A stretch of DNA of 16,602 nt, from positions 1-16,602 of the forward strand of contig JAKLHL010000011.1 of the NCBI GenBank assembly GCA_022710165.1, given 5' to 3'. The translations under genes were made by a program, and so were the position numbers. Shown in pieces: positions 6,198 through 13,239 of this stretch; within the stretch, counting starts at the first letter, position 1, and each line of letters opens with the position of its first letter. The DNA is from Bdellovibrionales bacterium (GTDB lineage Bacteria > Bdellovibrionota > JAFGOL01). Under the pieces are notes generated by a model. It was given only the letters and a program-made list of their open reading frames with translations. It had not been told where the DNA came from and made no database searches.

Positions 6198-8803
6198 TTT
6201 GTCAATATTACCAGGTTCTCTTTTTGATCGATAAAGTACTTTTGAGCCACTCTTTGTATGTCTTCCTTGCTCACTCTCATTATTGCATCAGAGAACTCAA
6301 AGGCTTTTTTGAAGCCCTTCCCATAGAATTCATACAGGCCCATATTAAGTGACTGAGCACAACTTGTCTGTAACTCTATTTCTTTGATACCAACCAAATA
6401 ATTCTTTGACCTGACAAGCTCTTCGTCTGAAACTTTTTTGTCTTTTAGGTTATCAAGCTCGTATCTTATACCCTTCACACACTTGTCCACCTTGGAATGT
6501 TCCGATGCGATATAAACAGCGAAGTAGCCTGAGTGAGCCCCGAACATTTGCATTGGGAAAACAGAATATGCAAGGCTTTGCTTGTCCCTGAGGTTCACAA
6601 AAAGCCTACCACTTTGTCCTAGAAGTACCCCTGATAAAACCTTTAGAACGACCAGGTCATCGTCTGTGACCTTACACGTCTTATATCCAAGCATTATGTG
6701 TGCCTGTTTAACATCCTTGGTCGCCACATGCTCTCTGGGGGAATCCTGTTCCGGTTCGATCTCGTTCTTGTGTGTTATCCTTTTTCCCTTTGGTTTCAGA
6801 CATGATATTTCTTCCGACCATTCTCTGGCAAAGGACTCATCAAGATCACCAGAAAAGACCAAGACCATTTTGCTCGGATCCAATATGCTGTTATAAAAAT
6901 CATTAACGTCTACACGGTCCAGAGAGCTTACCGATGATTTTGTGCCTATGCTCTCGAACCTGTAATTACTCTTCTTATAAATTGTCTTCAGGAAAAGACT
7001 AAGCGTGTAAGATGAAAGATTGTCTTTAAGCGAAGCTATTTCGTTCTCTACGACTTTCTTCTCAGGGTCAAAATATTTTTTCTCAAATTTTGGCTCTGTC
7101 ACCACAGCTTTTACTATATCAAGGACTTCCCTAAAATACGGCTTCAGAACCGCCAAAGAAAAACCAAAGGCATCCCTTCCGCTAAAGACATCAAAAAACG
7201 AGGCTGTCGAATCAAGTCTGTTGGCTATCTGGTCATAGGTGTATCCGCCAGCACCATACATCAACGTCCTGGAAACAAGGTTGGATATCCCGTTATTGGC
7301 CTTATCCTCGTAAGAGACTCCTCCAGGGAAGCAAACATACAAAGACCCCAGTGGTATGTTCCCGAACTTTTTCATTATAAGTTTTGTGCCGCTTTTATGA
7401 ACGATCATCGACGGTTCGCTGTTTTTTGTGCTTACATTAAAATCAAAATTTATTACACCCTCTGTACCGGAAACCTTAGAGGCGCTCAGCTTGGCAGGTT
7501 TGATACCTTTAATGCCAAGATCGAGCATCTCGCAGAAAGACTTATCGTCTATACTTGAGCCCTTTGGGGCTACCATGGCTGCAGAAACAAGTCCTTTACA
7601 TATATACCTGTTGAAGACGTCAATGAGGTCCTGCTGGGTGATCCTCTTTATATTCTCTATATACTTCTCCTCAAAATCAGTTCCGCCAGTAATGGAAATA
7701 AGACGGCCAAGCCTTGACGCCATACCGTCAACGGTCCTCTTTTCATAAACCTTTTCGCTGAGTATTATGTTCTTTGCCCTTAATAATTCTTCATCATTAA
7801 AACCGTCTGAGGACAGGTCTGATAAAGTCTTAAAAAGTTCTTTTAATATAAGTTTGGCCTTTTCTTCTATGTTCTTTATTTCTTCCTCGAAAGAAAGTCC
7901 AAAAGCAAAGGACCCACCGTGCTTAGGAGTATAACAGCTCGTGCTGACCGCAGTAACAAGCCCCATCTCAACCCTTAACTTCTTTACGAGCCTAGAACTC
8001 TCGGATTGGCCAAGGATGTTGGAAAGAACGTCCAAAGCTGGGACGTCCTCGTGGAAAAGACCCGGGACCGAAAACCCAAAATAAACAAAAGCTTCACTGA
8101 CATCAAGTGATAGAACGGAACACGAACAAGAAGTAACAGGTCTTGCATGTTCCACATCAGCTATATCCTTTGCCTCTCTTTTGATCTGAGAAAAGACGAT
8201 ATCCGCAGTAGAAAGAGCTTCAGCCTCTACAACATCCCCGCATATCACCAGCGTGCTGTTAGACGGAGTATAAAATCTCGAATAGTAGTCTTTCACATCC
8301 TTTATGCTTATACCGCTAACGACATCAACGGTCCCCTGTATCGGCCTACCGTATGGATGGCCCTTGAACTGATGCTCGTAATAAAGATCACCGGCAACAC
8401 TGGACGGAATGTCTTGGTATCTCCTTATCTCTTCCAGTATAACCTCTCTTTCATCCTCTATATCTTTAGCGTCCATCAATGGCTCAAAGACCAGGTCCCT
8501 TAATACGGCAAGGGCTTCTTTGTAGTATATAGACGGTACCGTTACATAATAACAAGTATGGTCCTTCGCGGTAAAAGCATTCAGCTCACCGCCCATTCTT
8601 TCTATCGAGTCTGCGACAGCTCCAAGGCCGTGGTTCTTTGTGCCCTTAAAAAGTATGTGCTCTATAAAGTGCGATATACCGTTCTCTCGTTCAATTTCAT
8701 TAACAGAGCCACATTTAACCCAAACTTGCATGCTGGTGACATGTGAAGTACTGCTGTTCTCATAAACCACTTTAAGCCCATTGGACAAATTTATTGTTTT
8801 CAT
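6194..8803 (-). CDS. M16 family zinc metallopeptidase, two M16 units in one chain
   Basis: This 869-residue protein is an insulinase/pitrilysin-type peptidase. The N-terminal half is catalytic: the inverted zinc motif HFIEH gives His45, Glu48 and His49, and Glu125 in EREVILEE lies 80 residues after His45, the usual distance for the third zinc ligand. The C-terminal half, from about residue 455, is a second M16 unit that has lost the site: the segment GISNLVSRTLMYGAG occupies the HxxEH position with Asn, Ser and Arg. One active and one inactive half is the normal arrangement of the M16 clamshell, here fused in one chain. No signal peptide is visible, so it is predicted to be cytosolic. The start MKTINLSNGLKVVYE fits the family exactly, yet no Shine-Dalgarno sequence precedes it. 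It leads an operon with the 171-residue protein. The substrate is unknown. Confidence 0.93.
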   Translation of the reverse strand: MKTINLSNGLKVVYENSSTSHVTSMQVWVKCGSVNEIERENGISHFIEHILFKGTKNHGLGAVADSIERMGGELNAFTAKDHTCYYVTVPSIYYKEALAVLRDLVFEPLMDAKDIEDEREVILEEIRRYQDIPSSVAGDLYYEHQFKGHPYGRPIQGTVDVVSGISIKDVKDYYSRFYTPSNSTLVICGDVVEAEALSTADIVFSQIKREAKDIADVEHARPVTSCSCSVLSLDVSEAFVYFGFSVPGLFHEDVPALDVLSNILGQSESSRLVKKLRVEMGLVTAVSTSCYTPKHGGSFAFGLSFEEEIKNIEEKAKLILKELFKTLSDLSSDGFNDEELLRAKNIILSEKVYEKRTVDGMASRLGRLISITGGTDFEEKYIENIKRITQQDLIDVFNRYICKGLVSAAMVAPKGSSIDDKSFCEMLDLGIKGIKPAKLSASKVSGTEGVINFDFNVSTKNSEPSMIVHKSGTKLIMKKFGNIPLGSLYVCFPGGVSYEDKANNGISNLVSRTLMYGAGGYTYDQIANRLDSTASFFDVFSGRDAFGFSLAVLKPYFREVLDIVKAVVTEPKFEKKYFDPEKKVVENEIASLKDNLSSYTLSLFLKTIYKKSNYRFESIGTKSSVSSLDRVDVNDFYNSILDPSKMVLVFSGDLDESFAREWSEEISCLKPKGKRITHKNEIEPEQDSPREHVATKDVKQAHIMLGYKTCKVTDDDLVVLKVLSGVLLGQSGRLFVNLRDKQSLAYSVFPMQMFGAHSGYFAVYIASEHSKVDKCVKGIRYELDNLKDKKVSDEELVRSKNYLVGIKEIELQTSCAQSLNMGLYEFYGKGFKKAFEFSDAIMRVSKEDIQRVAQKYFIDQKENLVILTK

Positions 8804-8841
8804 TAGGACATATTTTTAATATCATTGCTTTGCTGTGTCTA
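8794..8841. promoter_or_regulatory. Overlapping divergent promoters for the M16 operon and hemW
   Basis: On the plus strand TTGTTT (8794-8799) and TAATAT (8817-8822) are 17 bp apart, so transcription would start near 8829, only about six bases before the GTG of hemW. On the minus strand TAGACA (8841-8836) and TAAAAA (8818-8813) are also 17 bp apart, which would put the start about three bases before the M16 ATG at 8803. The plus -35 lies inside the M16 coding region and the minus -35 inside hemW. This is a by-eye call; the A+T-rich bases make chance matches likely. Confidence 0.45.
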
Positions 8842-9905
8842 TACTTTATATTCATATACCTTTCTGCTTAAAGAAGTGCCCGTATTGTGATTTTTTCTCA
8901 ATACCTGGAGCAGATCAAAGGCTAAAAGACGAATATACGGGTTCGTTGATAAAGGAACTTCATTCAAAGGAAAGATACCTGGGGAAGAGGATCTCAACCG
9001 TTTATTTCGGCGGTGGTAGCCCTTTATTGCTGGGAATTAATAACCTCGAAAGAATAATGACGGAACTCCGACCAAGGCTTAACAAGAACTGTGAGGTGAC
9101 GTTAGAACTAAATCCCGAACATCTTTGTAAAACACGTGCCGTAAAGAAAAGTATCAAAGAGCTTGGGATCAACAGGGTGAGCCTAGGAATACAAACGACG
9201 GATCAGAACATCCTTAGAAGAATAAAGCGACACCTAAAAATACGTTCAACACTTAATGATATAAATTGGTTTAAAAAGAACGGAGTCGATGTTTCACTAG
9301 ACTTTATGTTCGGCCTGACAGGACAGAATATCTCGGACTTAAAAAAAGACCTGGCCTTTATTAAAAAGGCCAAGCCGCATCATGTTTCTTTCTACATGTT
9401 CACGGTAGACGAAGATTACGAGCACCATGAGCTTTGTCCTGACGAGGATATCATAATCAAGATGTTCAAGATCATAAACAGAGACCTTACAAGCCTGGGT
9501 TTTGAACATTATGAAGTATCGAACTTCGCCTTGCCTGGCAAACAGAGTAAACACAACAAGGCTTATTGGGAATATAAACAATATATCGGATTAGGTGCTG
9601 GCGCTCACTCTTTCATAAAGAGCATGAAAAAAAGATACTGGAACAACAAGGATATAAATGGCTACATAGACGAGCCAAACGGTTGCTTTGGTTTTGAGGA
9701 ACTTGATGCTCATAAAATAAGGACTGAAAAGATAATGCTTGGGCTTAGGCTGCTAAAAGAAGGCGTAAACAAAAACTTGGTAGACCCTAAAAAGATGTCT
9801 GAGCTGTTAAAACAAAAGCTCATAAAAAAGCACGGCAAGAATATCCTGGTCAGTCCCGGTTCAGTCCCAATGATCAATGAAATAATCGAAAGACTTGTGC
9901 CCTAA
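8835..9905 (+). CDS. hemW: HemW-type radical SAM protein (heme chaperone / HemN-like)
   Basis: This 356-residue protein is a radical SAM enzyme of the HemN/HemW family. The 4Fe-4S ligands are Cys11, Cys15 and Cys18 in CLKKCPYCDF; the fourth cysteine that marks true oxygen-independent coproporphyrinogen oxidase HemN (CxxxCxxCxC) is absent, pointing to HemW, a heme-binding chaperone for respiratory proteins. Other family segments are YFGGGSP (GGGTP usually), ELNPEHL, GINRVSLGIQT, DVSLDFMFGLTGQ, and KHNKAYWEYKQYIGLGAGAHSF, the HNxxYW region of HemW. The C-terminal domain is short but in the family range. The start must be the GTG at 8835, since MSILYIHIPFC is the canonical N-terminus, and no Shine-Dalgarno sequence precedes it. 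It is transcribed away from the M16 gene and is followed by a separate promoter, so it is probably monocistronic. Confidence 0.92.
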   Translation: MSILYIHIPFCLKKCPYCDFFSIPGADQRLKDEYTGSLIKELHSKERYLGKRISTVYFGGGSPLLLGINNLERIMTELRPRLNKNCEVTLELNPEHLCKTRAVKKSIKELGINRVSLGIQTTDQNILRRIKRHLKIRSTLNDINWFKKNGVDVSLDFMFGLTGQNISDLKKDLAFIKKAKPHHVSFYMFTVDEDYEHHELCPDEDIIIKMFKIINRDLTSLGFEHYEVSNFALPGKQSKHNKAYWEYKQYIGLGAGAHSFIKSMKKRYWNNKDINGYIDEPNGCFGFEELDAHKIRTEKIMLGLRLLKEGVNKNLVDPKKMSELLKQKLIKKHGKNILVSPGSVPMINEIIERLVP

Positions 9906-9913
9906 GTGTCTTC

Positions 9914-9942
9914 TTGACATTTCATGCCTCTTTGTGTATTAT
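9914..9942 (+). promoter_or_regulatory. Near-consensus sigma70 promoter for the CysK-like gene
   Basis: A perfect -35 TTGACA (9914-9919) is followed after exactly 17 bp by TATTAT (9937-9942), one mismatch from the -10 consensus, with TG directly before it. It lies in the 65-bp gap between hemW and the next ATG at 9971. Transcription should start near 9949, leaving a leader of about 20 bases that contains the strong AAGGGAGGT. This is the best promoter in the window and suggests high constitutive expression. Confidence 0.8.
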
Positions 9943-9954
9943 TCTATTTTAGTT

Positions 9955-9964
9955 AAGGGAGGTA
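9955..9964 (+). promoter_or_regulatory. Strong Shine-Dalgarno sequence of the CysK-like gene
   Basis: AAGGGAGGTAAT precedes the ATG at 9971 with about 8 nt spacing, one of the strongest ribosome binding sites in this window. Combined with the near-consensus promoter, it predicts strong expression. Confidence 0.75.
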
Positions 9965-9970
9965 ATTAAG

Positions 9971-11179
9971 ATGGGCAAAGAAAAGATCAATTATAAAGAA
10001 CTCTTGAACAACGCCGTCCCGACACTGCCCTTGAACTGGAGAAAACCATCCGGCGAAATAGACAGAATAATAATACCCAAGAACATGACCGGAACAAAAG
10101 CAAATATCATTGTGCTTTCACCAGACTCGTTCCCAACAGGTTCAGCTAATGATGGCCCTGCATATTTTAACCTAAAACAAATGGCCGAAGGTAAAAAACA
10201 AAGCACTGTAGAGGTTTGTGCTTTTGATAGCGCAATAGCAAGCTACGCCTGGGCAGCTGCTCAGCTAGATATAAAATGCACTATAAAAACACCTCAAATG
10301 TCACATCCATACTGGATAAAAAAAGCCAAAGACTACGGTGCCAAAGTTGAATTTGAGGGAGTAAAGATAATAGATGCATCAAGGATAATAGACCTCAACA
10401 AGAAGAAACCAAACTTCGTTTCTCAGTTCCAATCAGCAGCTGGATACATGTTCCACCAGACAGTTACTGGAACGGCCATAGAAAAAGCCGTCGACGGTAT
10501 CGGTGACAGCAAGGTCTCGCTCTTGGCATATCCAGCTTCATCTGGGGCCTTAACCGGAGCAGCAATAAGCAGTAAGAAGAAATTCCCATATTCAAAGAAC
10601 ATGCTTGTCGAACCCTCTGAGAGCTCAACCTTTTACGACAATAAAAAAGGGGCTCATAAAATATATGGCATGGGATATGGTTTCATCCCATACATACACA
10701 ACATATATGCAACCGACTATGTAATGTTGGCCGAAGAGGACGAAACACTAAAGACCCTAAAGTGTATAGAGGATTTTGGGAACAAAATAGCTTCTGAATT
10801 CAACATAGATTCCAAGTCAATAAAAGCCTTGGTACAGAAAATAGGATTAAGCGGAATGGCTTCCTTGATATGCTCGATCAACCTTGCACAGCAACTAAGG
10901 TTCAACGAGGACGACAATATAGTTATAATATCAGAAGATACTAGTGTGCCGTACAAAGAGATAATCAGAGCTGAACAGATCCAGGACATCGACACAAAAC
11001 ACATAATAGAAGAATCTTTAATAAAACAAAAATTCAGATTATTCATGGACGTGACCGGCCAAAGACAGCGAGAACGCTTGTTTAAGAAAAAAGCCGACTT
11101 CTGGGCTAGACGGGGCTCGGACGAGAACATCCTTAACAAGATGAGGGACCGTGATTTCTGGAACAATCTATCACTTTAA
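9971..11179 (+). CDS. Cysteine-synthase-like PLP fold type II protein lacking the catalytic lysine
   Basis: This 402-residue cytosolic protein clearly follows the cysteine synthase/threonine synthase plan. Matching segments are SFPTGSANDGPAYF (53-66) for the usual NPTGSxKDRPA, KAKDYGAKVEFEG (118-130), FVSQFQSAAGYMFHQTVTGTAIEKA (149-173) for QFxNPxNxxxHxxTTGxEI, LAYPASSGALTGAA (185-198) for the GTGGTxxG phosphate loop, MLVEPSESS (211-219), GMGYGFIP (233-240) and GLSGMASL (292-299). Two key features are altered. The Schiff-base lysine is Asn60 (codon AAT at 10148-10150), and the substrate-binding SGNTG loop is replaced by AFDSAIAS (84-91). The frame is intact and the gene has strong transcription and translation signals, so this is not a decayed gene. 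It may be a pseudoenzyme with a binding or regulatory role, or use different chemistry. It ends convergently with the nucleotidyltransferase gene. Confidence 0.85.
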   Translation: MGKEKINYKELLNNAVPTLPLNWRKPSGEIDRIIIPKNMTGTKANIIVLSPDSFPTGSANDGPAYFNLKQMAEGKKQSTVEVCAFDSAIASYAWAAAQLDIKCTIKTPQMSHPYWIKKAKDYGAKVEFEGVKIIDASRIIDLNKKKPNFVSQFQSAAGYMFHQTVTGTAIEKAVDGIGDSKVSLLAYPASSGALTGAAISSKKKFPYSKNMLVEPSESSTFYDNKKGAHKIYGMGYGFIPYIHNIYATDYVMLAEEDETLKTLKCIEDFGNKIASEFNIDSKSIKALVQKIGLSGMASLICSINLAQQLRFNEDDNIVIISEDTSVPYKEIIRAEQIQDIDTKHIIEESLIKQKFRLFMDVTGQRQRERLFKKKADFWARRGSDENILNKMRDRDFWNNLSL

Positions 11180-12231
11180 TTTACGGATCTTTCCTGGGCA
11201 TTAAAAACAAAGTTCTTACCAAGCACCATTTGCTCTACAAAATTATTCGCTGGTACTTTAACGCCATCAAGGATCATTGAATCTTTTATTTGATTGTCAG
11301 AAAGTATTGTAACGTCATCGCCTATCACTGCGTTAGGTCCAACGACACAGTTGCCCATAACCTTTGAACCAGCCCCTATCAGCACTGGAGGTATTATAGT
11401 GGCATCATGATCTATATAGTACCCCTCTCCCAGCCAGATGCCCTCAACAGACTCCATTATCTTGTTGTTCTTTGAGTTGAACCAATAATCAGAGATAAAA
11501 GACTCCATCTGGTGATCAAGCTTGTATCTGGACATAAGACCAAGAAGATTAGTGTTAGCCCTCAAATAGCTGACCATGTCGCCTATTTCCATCCACAAGA
11601 ACGGTTCTTCAGGCACATGCGCAGAGACCCTACCGCCGTTATTCAGGTACGGGATATAAAAATCCCTAACCATACAGCTCGGAGTTTTTTGTTCTGTAAC
11701 CTTGTCAAAGAATTCTGGGCTGATTATGTGTATACCTCCGAACATGTATTCTTTATATACATTATCTTCCCTGAGACCTATCGTAACAACATTAGAGAAA
11801 TCGTCCACATAGACAGAGGACGCTTTATCTATGTCTTTGGTCCTCATTAACATTGTTGCAATATTTTTTTTAGTCCTGTGTGTATGATAGGCCTGCTTCA
11901 GATCGAAATTGAATATAATATCACCGTTGATCAGAATAAAGTCATCGTCTAAAAGATGCTGTTTAAAACTCATCACGCCGCCAAGTGTACCAAGAATATC
12001 TTTCTCTGTAGAAAAGGTGATGCTCATGCCTGCTGGCACCCTTATTGACCCGAATTGCTCTGGCAGATGGTGTCTGTTTATAAAAACATCCTTAACACCA
12101 TTTATTTTAAGAAAATTAAGAGTATATTCTATCGCCGGTATGCCTAGCACCTTAACCATCGGTTTAGCGACAATATCTGTAAGAGGTCTCAGCCTGGTCC
12201 CATAGCCGGCAGAAAGGATAACAGCCTTCAC
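11176..12231 (-). CDS. Sugar-1-phosphate nucleotidyltransferase, MurU-like, with C-terminal hexapeptide domain
   Basis: This 351-residue enzyme transfers a nucleotide from an NTP to a sugar 1-phosphate. The Rossmann-like catalytic domain begins KAVILSAGYGTRLRPLTDIVAKPMVKVLGIP (the GxGTRLxPxT...KPM signature), then EKDILGTLGG (76-85) and INGDIIFNFD (101-110), where Asp104 should bind the metal. The last 90 or so residues contain isoleucine- and valine-rich hexapeptide turns (ATIIPPVLIGAGSKVMGNCVVGPNAVIGDDVTI), a left-handed beta helix. I chose the GTG at 12231: AGGAGG lies 9 nt before it and it overlaps the kinase TGA as GTGA. A much longer open frame to 12399 runs inside the kinase gene and adds nothing family-like. 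Next to an AmgK-like kinase, MurU (MurNAc-1-phosphate uridylyltransferase of murein recycling) is the best guess, but other NDP-sugars are possible. Confidence 0.88.
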   Translation of the reverse strand: MKAVILSAGYGTRLRPLTDIVAKPMVKVLGIPAIEYTLNFLKINGVKDVFINRHHLPEQFGSIRVPAGMSITFSTEKDILGTLGGVMSFKQHLLDDDFILINGDIIFNFDLKQAYHTHRTKKNIATMLMRTKDIDKASSVYVDDFSNVVTIGLREDNVYKEYMFGGIHIISPEFFDKVTEQKTPSCMVRDFYIPYLNNGGRVSAHVPEEPFLWMEIGDMVSYLRANTNLLGLMSRYKLDHQMESFISDYWFNSKNNKIMESVEGIWLGEGYYIDHDATIIPPVLIGAGSKVMGNCVVGPNAVIGDDVTILSDNQIKDSMILDGVKVPANNFVEQMVLGKNFVFNAQERSVN

Positions 12232-13151
12232 CTTATATAAACCTCCTCTATTATCTCGCTCCAATCCGTGAATTTGCTGGATATATTTTTTATTCTGTTT
12301 ATTACTTGTGGGATATATTTTAAGTAAGCGTCTTTGCCTCTTTCTACTTTTTGATAAGAGAAAGTGCCCAGCATCTTTATACCTCGCTGTAAATAACATA
12401 AAGAATAATGGTTGATATAATCATCCATGCTAACGCCAAACAATGGATTGGCAACAAGGTCGTAGTAAGTAGAGACCAGGTTATCCCTGAAAACATCATC
12501 CAGAGATATATAAGGGTCTATTACCAAAGAAGCTATATCGTATGAATAGGGTCCCATCCTTGCGTCTTGGAAATCTATAAGGACCAATTCGCCGTTCTTG
12601 ACCATCATATTCCTGGAATGATAATCCCTGTGAAGATATGCTGTGGGCTGATCCATCATACTGCTTACTATCTTTTCGTTAACGGCATCTACAAGCTCAA
12701 CATCAACGTTTTTTCTACCTTTATAGGCCTTAACATAATAATCTAGCGTCATATTAAGTTCTGATATGAATTTCTGCTTTGTAAAACTAATATCAGATCT
12801 GCACCTGTGAAAGGTCTGCATGTTCTTGATGGCTGTGTAATAATATTGCTCAAGCAATTCTTTGTTATCAACATCCTGAAGGTGTACGGACCCAATATCT
12901 TCCTCTATTATCACTCCATATTTTGGGTCCATTTTTATGAACTCTGGGATCCTTATCCCTGCTTTTTTAAGTATGCCGTAGTTAACTATGTTTGGGTCAG
13001 AGACAGGATAAGGTTCACCGTACATTATTATATAAGACCCTTCGTTTGATTCAGCTCTATAGTATTTCCTTGTTGAGGCGTCGCCTGTTAACAGGGTAAC
13101 CTTGTCAGAACCGCTGACACCTATTTTGGCTAAAACATCCTTAAAATCCAA
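12228..13151 (-). CDS. AmgK-like sugar kinase (aminoglycoside phosphotransferase family)
   Basis: This protein has the eukaryotic-like kinase fold of the APH family. Numbered from the TTG at 13151 (307 residues), it has LTGDASTRKYYRA (21-33), typical of AmgK proteins, an ATP-site glutamate segment VIIEEDIG (80-87), the catalytic loop LHRDYHSRN (173-181, with Asp176 and Asn181) and the metal-binding LIDFQDARMGPYSYDIASL (191-209, Asp193). AmgK phosphorylates the anomeric carbon of MurNAc or GlcNAc so that MurU can form UDP-MurNAc, bypassing de novo synthesis. The direct GTGA coupling to a nucleotidyltransferase gene fits that pathway. An ATG at 13175 would add eight residues but has no ribosome binding site, while AGGGGG precedes the TTG by 6 nt. 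Antibiotic resistance is unlikely given the context. Confidence 0.85.
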   Translation of the reverse strand: MDFKDVLAKIGVSGSDKVTLLTGDASTRKYYRAESNEGSYIIMYGEPYPVSDPNIVNYGILKKAGIRIPEFIKMDPKYGVIIEEDIGSVHLQDVDNKELLEQYYYTAIKNMQTFHRCRSDISFTKQKFISELNMTLDYYVKAYKGRKNVDVELVDAVNEKIVSSMMDQPTAYLHRDYHSRNMMVKNGELVLIDFQDARMGPYSYDIASLVIDPYISLDDVFRDNLVSTYYDLVANPLFGVSMDDYINHYSLCYLQRGIKMLGTFSYQKVERGKDAYLKYIPQVINRIKNISSKFTDWSEIIEEVYIR

Positions 13152-13174
13152 AACAAGCCCCCTAAAATAAACCA

Positions 13175-13228
13175 TGTTAAAAACAACATTTATTGTTAAA
13201 CTATATTAAGCCAATATCTTAAGGATAT
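13175..13228. promoter_or_regulatory. A+T-rich divergent control region with small repeats
   Basis: Between the AmgK-like kinase and the anchored periplasmic protein there are two copies of TGTTAAA in direct orientation (13175-13181 and 13194-13200, 19 bp apart), an inverted repeat AACAA-6-TTGTT (13182-13197), and another ATATC-5-GATAT (13214-13228). Candidate -10 boxes overlap head to head: TATATT (13202-13207) on the plus strand and TATAGT (13205-13200) on the minus strand, neither with a clear -35. It is the probable promoter region for both directions; the repeats might be operator half-sites or chance in A+T-rich DNA. Confidence 0.3.
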
Positions 13229-13239
13229 CAAAGTAAAGT

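Noticed and set aside
8835..9905. Oxygen-independent coproporphyrinogen III oxidase HemN
   Set aside because: The fourth cysteine of CxxxCxxCxC is missing (CPYCDF), and the short length and HNxxYW segment match HemW.
12232..12399. N-terminal extension of the nucleotidyltransferase frame to 12399
   Set aside because: It lies inside the kinase gene, is basic and low in family similarity, and the GTG at 12231 has a strong AGGAGG and matches the family N-terminus.
12228..13151. Aminoglycoside resistance kinase
   Set aside because: The fold is shared, but the GDASTRKYYRA segment and coupling to a sugar nucleotidyltransferase fit AmgK-type sugar kinases far better.
13152..13175. ATG at 13175 as the start of the AmgK-like kinase
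   Set aside because: No Shine-Dalgarno sequence before it, while AGGGGG precedes the in-frame TTG at 13151. It remains possible if the gene is leaderless.
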